A DNA stretch of 64,000 nucleotides from Lonicera japonica (Eukaryota; Streptophyta; Magnoliopsida; Dipsacales; Caprifoliaceae), in assembly GCA_021464415.1 (NCBI GenBank), contig CM038471.1, positions 11,675,173 to 11,739,172 on the forward strand. The letters run 5' to 3'. The notes under the pieces are model-generated. The model was not told where the DNA came from. It searched no databases and saw only the letters and a list, made by a program, of their open reading frames with translations. This document shows, piece after piece, positions 58,903-64,000 of this stretch (positions are counted from its first letter, which is position 1; every line of letters starts with the position of its first letter). The position numbers and the translations under genes were made by a program.

Positions 58903-59994
58903 TCAAAATCTCGCCTTCACCTTCCCAGTCTCGTCCTCTTGATAGTGCGACTGGGCTAACTGTGTATTACCTTCCAAACCATACGGAAAGGAGGTTATCT
59001 TAATGCGAACCATAGTCCAAGACTCTTTAATTCCGTACTCTTTCATGGACCATATATCAACATACACATAACCAACTTTCGTTTTACGATCAAACATAAA
59101 CATGCACAGCCTATTACCCAACATTCCTAAACTCATCAAGTGATACATGAATCCTCCTGAGACAGGAGGGTTTTGGATTTACTTCACTCGTTCCTCGTCA
59201 AAGTTGAATGAATATATGAAGTCATCAGTTGGTCCAAATTCTGAATAAAACCATCCGCCTCATGAATATAGTAAACTAGTCCATTAATATTGGCATTCCA
59301 CTCCAACTTTCCATGGTGATTAGCAGACGGGTCATCATTCCCCAAAAATCTCCATGACTCCTCGCTAACATGGGATCCGTCAAGTGTAAGAACCCTAACC
59401 TCTGACTTTTTACTGATGGAATCGGAAGGGCTAAGTGCCACAACTTTGTAGCATAATTCATCTTGACTAAAGCCGAAACCAAACACCTCGCAGGCTATGT
59501 GTTTAAGTACAATGACGAATTCTCCTAAAATAGGATTAGTGAGGTAAAGGCGATCAAGAGAGATATGATTCAACAAACAAAGGAAGCCATTACAAAAGCC
59601 AGCCGAAAGTACAGTGAATTCAATGAGGCGGCTGCACGGGGTATTGTCGAATTTGGTGTTGATCACGGTAGGGGTGTTGGAGCCAGACAGAAGAGTAGAG
59701 TCATACTCCATTAGATGAAATTCGTAGCCGAAGCGATTAAGAAGGAGATTAGTGACAACGTTGTTCCGCCTCGACTGCGAAGGATGTTGTTGATATATAT
59801 TGGCACTGGAAGAGTTGGTGGTGGAGGTACGCAGAAAAAGGGTCCGAGAGTAGTTGGTTCAGGCTTTTGCAAACGCACCGGGAGCGTAAGATAGAGGTTC
59901 TTGGTAGTCTAAGGATAATTTCCAGTAGGATGTGGGACGACAAATCCAACAGAGACCTTGTTACATAACTAGCAGCAGTAGCTCTCATCATCAT
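58903..59994 (-). pseudogene. F-box protein gene with F-box-associated domain (broken), copy 1
   Basis: It reads from an ATG at 59994. The N-terminal F-box (about 40 residues) is LLDLSSHILLEIILRLPRTS followed by RCVCKSLNQLLSDPF. A frame change near 59.81 kb leads to NVVTNLLLNRFGYEFHLMEY. The F-box-associated region follows (59711-59184): CNGFLCL, PILGEFVIV, VFGFGFSQDELCYKVV, EVRVLTLDG, NGLVYYIHEADGFI. Another frame change and a stop at about 59.18 kb precede the end of the domain (59148-58903), with LGMLGNRLCMFMF and WSMKEYGIKESWTMVRI. Intact proteins of this type are substrate receptors of SCF ubiquitin ligases. Two shifts and a stop make this copy a pseudogene. Sequencing error seems unlikely for several defects. 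The paralogue is at 62.6-63.9 kb. Confidence 0.85.
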
Positions 59995-60341
59995 TCTCTA
60001 CTATCAAATCAAAAGCATGTGGTTATATTTCTATATTATTATATAAAGTTGAGACCAATTTCAATTGTCATTAAACTGTACTAGATTTTTGAATTGCTTA
60101 TTTTACTCTTGTAGTCTCTTTTTCCATTCGAACCTTGAATATTTGACAAAGTAATTTTTTGTTTCTAAATAACACATACATCGCGTGTGCATGTGATCTA
60201 GTATATAAGATATGACAGGGTAAAACCATATATTATAATCTTTCTCCTAATAGGATTAGGAAAAGATACATTGTTGTCAAGTACTCCCGTCTTAATGTCT
60301 TATCTTCAATTTAAGCTTTAAGCTAAAAGGGTCTAATCTTT

Positions 60342-60540
60342 AGGTTGTGTTTAACGTGTATGATAAGAATGTGTGAATGATAATTTTATCTTATCATATC
60401 TTTGGTGTTGGTTTGGATTGAATATCGGGACGGATTATTTATGCTACTAAAACTTCTTATCTTACCAACAGAAAGATTAAAGAATCTAAACTACGAGGTG
60501 AGATTGTTTTATCATCCAATCCGGCTTGTAAAACACACCC
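60342..60540. mobile_element. MITE, about 199 bp, with 8-bp duplication
   Basis: The ends read AGGTTGTGTTTAAC and, inversely, GGGTGTGTTTTAC. TAATCTTT flanks both sides (60334-60341 and 60541-60548). An 8-bp duplication suggests hAT, although the termini also resemble other MITE classes. No coding content. Confidence 0.6.
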
Positions 60541-60548
60541 TAATCTTT

Positions 60549-61032
60549 TATCTTTCTCCAAGTAGGTTAAGAGGGTCTTTGTAGCCTAAGAGCATCTTCA
60601 ATACTAGTGGAAAAAATAACACGTAAATTTTATGTGTCAATTCATTTTTATATTAAATGTGAACTGTGAAGTATAAAATATGCTCCAATAATATATTTGT
60701 AAATCTTGTATAAAAAATTAAAAGAACTAATAAGATAGCAAGTATATAGCAATGCATATTAGATGCTATTTTATATACTTTTCCATAATTTTTTTATAGA
60801 TTTTTTTATTAGTAATTTATAATCACAATGGATCTTATTTAGAGAGAGAGAGAGAGAGAGTGGGTTGACACATTAGTGTAAATATGGTGTATATTTTACA
60901 CTACACTTTTACATAAATTCTACCGGTTCAAGTATTTTAAAATTAAGACGGCTGAAAACAAAAACTTTTACAAATTGTATATATTTTATACAAATCAAAT
61001 TGTGTATCTTTTATGCAAATCGTATATATTTT
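60549..61032. other. AT-rich sequence with an (AG)10 run
   Basis: The (AG)n microsatellite is at 60841-60860. No gene recognised. Confidence 0.5.
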
Positions 61033-61501
61033 GGGTTTTCGGTTTTTTGATCTTTTGAATGCAGCTATTTTAGCCAAACAAGTATGGCGCTTACTTTGTT
61101 TTCCTGAGGCGGAATGGTGTCTTGTCTTGAAAGGTTTATATTTTCATACGTTTTCTTTTTAGGATGTTCCTCATAATAAATCAAGTTCTTGGATTTGGAG
61201 GAAGCTTTTAATGGGTAGAGATCTAAAAAAGAAAGTAGTTGGATTGTGGGCGATGGTGCTTCTATTAATATTTGGGAAGATAATTTGGTACTGGGTTTTC
61301 CTTCCCTTGTTAATTTTCGAGTTCCCCATTTTCACTATGTTAGTCAATTAATTAATGTTTTTTCATCTAACTGAGATCATCAGGTCATTAATGACATTTT
61401 CCCTTCAAAAATCCGGGAAGCCATATGTTACATTTTTTTGCCGATTGGTTCAAGAGCTGATCGTTTAATTTGGTGAAAAAGAAGATCGAGTCAATTAAGC
61501 A

Positions 61502-61689
61502 ATTAACCTCAAGGGGTTGGTCTACTAGCTTCGGCCAGAGGCTAAAGGCTCTTAGCAGTCGGTCTCAGGTTCAAATCCTGGCAGCACCAACAACTTGGGG
61601 CCAACCATTACTCATGGAGCTGTACAAAGACCGGGGATTAGTCGTACCGGAGGTGCAAATACCCTGGGGTGCGGTCAAAAATAAAATAA
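61502..61689 (+). mobile_element. tRNA-derived SINE, 188 bp
   Basis: The 5' part resembles a tRNA, with an A-box-like TTGGTCTACTAGC and a good B box GGTTCAAATCC at 61568-61578. A unique body follows with CCGGGGATTAGTCGTACCGG, and the tail is A-rich (AAAAATAAAATAAA). AATTAAGCA flanks both sides (61493-61501 and 61690-61698). It sits in the LINE, so it is younger. Confidence 0.85.
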
Positions 61690-62042
61690 AATTAAGCATT
61701 TGTTGGTTTTATGTCAATGGGCTTGGGAAATTTGGGCTAGTAGTCGACTTAAATTGATTATTGATCAACAATCTTTTAATCATTTTGAGGAATGGTATGG
61801 TTTGGGTCTTTGATTAAGAGTTTTAATAATATTTTGATTGGCCCAATTAAAGCGATCACGTTAGTCTTGGAAAGCTAGAAACAAATGGGTTTTTGAAGGA
61901 ACGACTAGGCCTAATTCGATTTCGGTTATTACAAAAGTGGCAGGTCTTGCGCTTGAAAGTTTATTTGCCTTCTTTAATTTGAGTTTATTGAAGTCCTTTA
62001 AGAACACTCATCGTCCTGGTCCCGGTGCTCCTACTTGAGAGG

Positions 62043-62519
62043 CAGAGCTGGCCCTAGGACAGGGCTGGCAGGGTGACCGTCCAGGGCCCAAAAATTAAGA
62101 GAGGCACAAATATTTTATTTCTATGTATATATATATTTAAAAGAAAAAAAAAATTATAATACAAATTTTCAAGAAAATAACTCAAGTTTCCAAAACTCTA
62201 ACAACGTATAGGAAAACGGCCTCTTCAATTCTTTTTTGATTCTTTCTTTCTAAATCCAATCTCAATATTCTCATGCTATAAGAGAGAATTAGAGGGGCAT
62301 CAATACTTTTTCTTTCACTTATATTGATTTCAAAACAATAAGAGAGAATTAAATATTTATTCGTAATTTTTTTTGCATGGTTCTTTGCAATTGTAATATA
62401 TTTTTTGTGGTATGTGATCCCTTATCATTAAAACAAAATTAATTTATTTTTCTAATATAAAAAATTAATATATTTATTTATTTTCGCCCAGGGCCTCAAA
62501 ATAATCCGGACCGGCTCTG
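62043..62519. mobile_element. hAT-family MITE, 477 bp, inside the LINE
   Basis: The termini are CAGAGCTGGCCC and GGACCGGCTCTG, inverted repeats with two mismatches. TTGAGAGG flanks both sides (62035-62042 and 62520-62527), an 8-bp duplication. CAGGGCC motifs lie just inside both ends. The interior is AT-rich and non-coding. Confidence 0.9.
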
Positions 62520-62597
62520 TTGAGAGGCTCCTTGTCCAGGTGGTGTTAAAATAAATTATGACGGTGCTTTAATTAATGATTTCAATTTTGGTAAAGC

Positions 62598-63895
62598 CGA
62601 ATCCAAATACCTCACGGACAACCTTAGACATTTCTTGAATGGCTGTGTGTTTAGGTGCAATGACGAATTCTCCTAAAATAGGATCTGTGAACATGTTAGG
62701 GGTGTTGGAGCCAACAAACAATGGATGTCATTGCAAAAGCCAGCTAAGATAAGTGTGGCTGCTGCATGAGGTATTGTCGAATTTGGTGTTGAACATGGTA
62801 TAGGGGCAGTGGCAAAGTCAGGATTTGGATTAAGTGAGGGCAAAATTCAAAGCACACCAAATAATATTTAAAATCTTAAAATTTAACGCAAACATAATAG
62901 TAATAATAATAATAGTTCATACAACTGAAATAACAAATGCGAACAATTACGAGAAATTATAATAACATTCTGCGGTTTTTTATATTTTGGAAGTATTGCC
63001 TTCCTAAATCACAATAGAATTAATATTTAACAATTAGCGGTTTAAACCTAAATCACAAAATATTCAATAATTAATCAAATAATTAATATTTCAAGAAATA
63101 CATTTAATATTACGCAATTAATAAATAAATACAACTAATCTAATGCAATTAATCAAGAAATACAACTAATCCCTAATTTTGAAAAGTAGATCTAAAAATA
63201 TTACCCAGGAGCAAAGGAGCTTGTAGCGGAGAAATAAATAGCAAGAAAATGGAGGTGGAGTAGCGACGGCGTGGAGGTGGAGGAGCGGAGAAGTAAAAGA
63301 AAAGAGAGATGGCGAGGAAAGAGAATCCGAGAGTGTGAGAGAAGAAGAAATTAAAGTGAGAAAGTACACCTTTGTGGGTTTGGTTTATTGAAAGTTTTTA
63401 ATTTTTTTATACTTAGGTATGCTCAAGTATATGTTTCTGCATATAGGTCTCTATATAATTTTTTATTTTAAAAAATACCCCATATATAATAATAATAAAA
63501 AAATCAAAATCAAGGGGGGCTCTCACCCTTGCTTGTCCCTTAATAGCTCCGCCTATGTATAGGGGTGTTGGGAGCCGGCTGGAAGAGTAGAGTCATACTC
63601 CATCAGATGAAATTCATAGCCGAAGCAATTAAGAAATAGATTAGTAATGTTGGCATTGTTCTGCCTGCCGGAAAGGATGTTGTTGAGATTGGTGTTGGAA
63701 GAATTCTTGGTGGAGGTATCCAGAAGAAAGGTCCGAGAGTAGACGGTTTAGATTTTTGTAAACGCACCTAGAGCGTAAATTAGAGGTTATCGGTAGTGTA
63801 AGGAGAATGTCCAGTAAGATGTTGGACGACAGATCCAACATCGACCTCTTTACAGAACCAGCAGCAGTAGCTCTCATCATCATTGCATCTATCAA
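62598..63895 (-). pseudogene. F-box protein gene, copy 2, truncated and split by a hAT MITE
   Basis: The N-terminal part (63895-63566) starts at an ATG at 63895 or at 63883 and has the F-box LLDLSSNILLDILLTLPITS. It is clearly related to copy 1. A stop follows at 63641, and the downstream text still matches copy 1 in another frame. A MITE then interrupts it. The remaining C-terminal part (62798-62598) has NTKFDNTSCS, PILGEFVIAPKH and EVFGFGF, then ends at the LINE. The 5' flanks of both copies also match for several dozen bases, so a genomic segment was duplicated, not an mRNA. Confidence 0.85.
62807..63557. mobile_element. hAT-family element, 751 bp, inside F-box copy 2
   Basis: The left end is CAGTGGCAAAGTCAGG and the right end, inversely, CATAGGCGGAGCTA. 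These are imperfect terminal repeats of the common CAGTGGCGGAGC plant hAT type. TATAGGGG flanks both sides (62799-62806 and 63558-63565). Without the insert, the F-box text is continuous with that of copy 1. No transposase frame. Confidence 0.85.
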
Positions 63896-64000
63896 ATCAT
63901 ATCAAAAGGATCTGCTTATTTATATGTAGTATAAAAATCATCTAATATAATATTTCTATCAATAGATTAATGGCTAAGATGGTTGTCAAAAATAATCCTA
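63896..64000. other. 5' flank of F-box copy 2
   Basis: It resembles the flank upstream of copy 1 (TATCAAATCA...AAAAG, then TTATAT-rich). No promoter element can be assigned with confidence. Confidence 0.4.

Larger units (their letters stand above)
61033..62597 (+). pseudogene. LINE (L1-like) ORF2 C-terminal relic with three nested or adjoining inserts
   Basis: The plus strand encodes, with shifts, LLNAAILAKQVWRLLCFPEA, then SSSWIWRKLL and SINIWEDNLVLGFPSL. After a SINE comes ICWFYVNGLGK, then SWKARNKWVFEGTT. After a hAT MITE comes GGVKINYDGALINDF, the start of the RNase H domain. This is the usual order for plant L1 elements after reverse transcriptase. Removing the SINE and the MITE restores continuity. 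The LINE stops abruptly at about 62597, where the F-box copy begins. Confidence 0.85.

Noticed and set aside
58669..58959. 96-codon plus-strand frame with a basic stretch
   Set aside because: Partly antisense to the F-box pseudogene and partly a short duplicated piece of it. No domain or transcript evidence.
1..64000. CRISPR arrays, operons or other prokaryotic systems
   Set aside because: All coding and repeat evidence is of plant nuclear type. The tandem arrays are minisatellites or LTR and subterminal repeats, without spacers of constant length.

Overview
The window is nuclear DNA of a flowering plant, most likely a eudicot. It is strongly AT-rich, has spliced-looking exons with GT/AG borders, and is packed with plant-type transposable elements: CACTA/En-Spm, hAT, Tourist, Helitron, Ty1/copia, Ty3/gypsy, L1-like LINEs and a tRNA-derived SINE. 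I see no intact host gene. The only host-gene traces are a possible dsRNA-binding-domain remnant (about 1.45-1.85 kb), one fimbrin exon carried inside a transposon (30.32-30.45 kb), and two related, broken F-box genes (58.9-60.0 and 62.6-63.9 kb). The species cannot be named from this sequence.

Layout. 1-2.16 kb: AT-rich sequence with the dsRBD-like remnant. 2163-7661: a CACTA element with no transposase (target duplication GCT) that carries a decayed minus-strand gene, a Tourist MITE and a SINE-like unit. 8652-10186: a solo LTR (duplication CATAT). 11.55-14.88 kb: a long-inverted-repeat element with internal tandem blocks, itself split by a hAT element (12456-13951). 15.7-43.5 kb: a nest of insertions. 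An old CACTA (a TNP1-like gene at 15.7-17.3 kb, right end near 43.5 kb) was hit by a Ty3/gypsy LTR, now a solo LTR split over 17398-42896. That LTR was then hit by an 18-kb CACTA (18001-36027, duplication ACA) and by a near-intact Ty1/copia element (37415-42263, duplication CTCTT). The 18-kb CACTA was in turn hit by a gypsy element (31014-34776, duplication CATTA). 44.3-50.8 kb: a second copy of the 8.65-kb LTR family, split by a Tat-like LTR that is itself split by a Helitron (45903-49589). The Helitron contains a palindrome with arms of about 600 bp. 50.8-58.9 kb: relic repeats, including a minus-strand LINE. 58.9-64 kb: the duplicated F-box pseudogenes with a LINE, a SINE, two hAT MITEs and another small MITE between or inside them.

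How the parts relate. Transposition genes are present but mostly broken. The 18-kb CACTA has recognisable TNP2 (TAM, Transposase_21, DUF4218, DUF4216) and TNP1-like (Ptta/En/Spm) genes, both with stops and frameshifts. The copia element is the youngest insertion: by eye its two 253-bp LTRs are identical, and its gag-pol frame has a single internal stop. Because most insertions keep their target duplications, their relative order can be read directly from the sequence.
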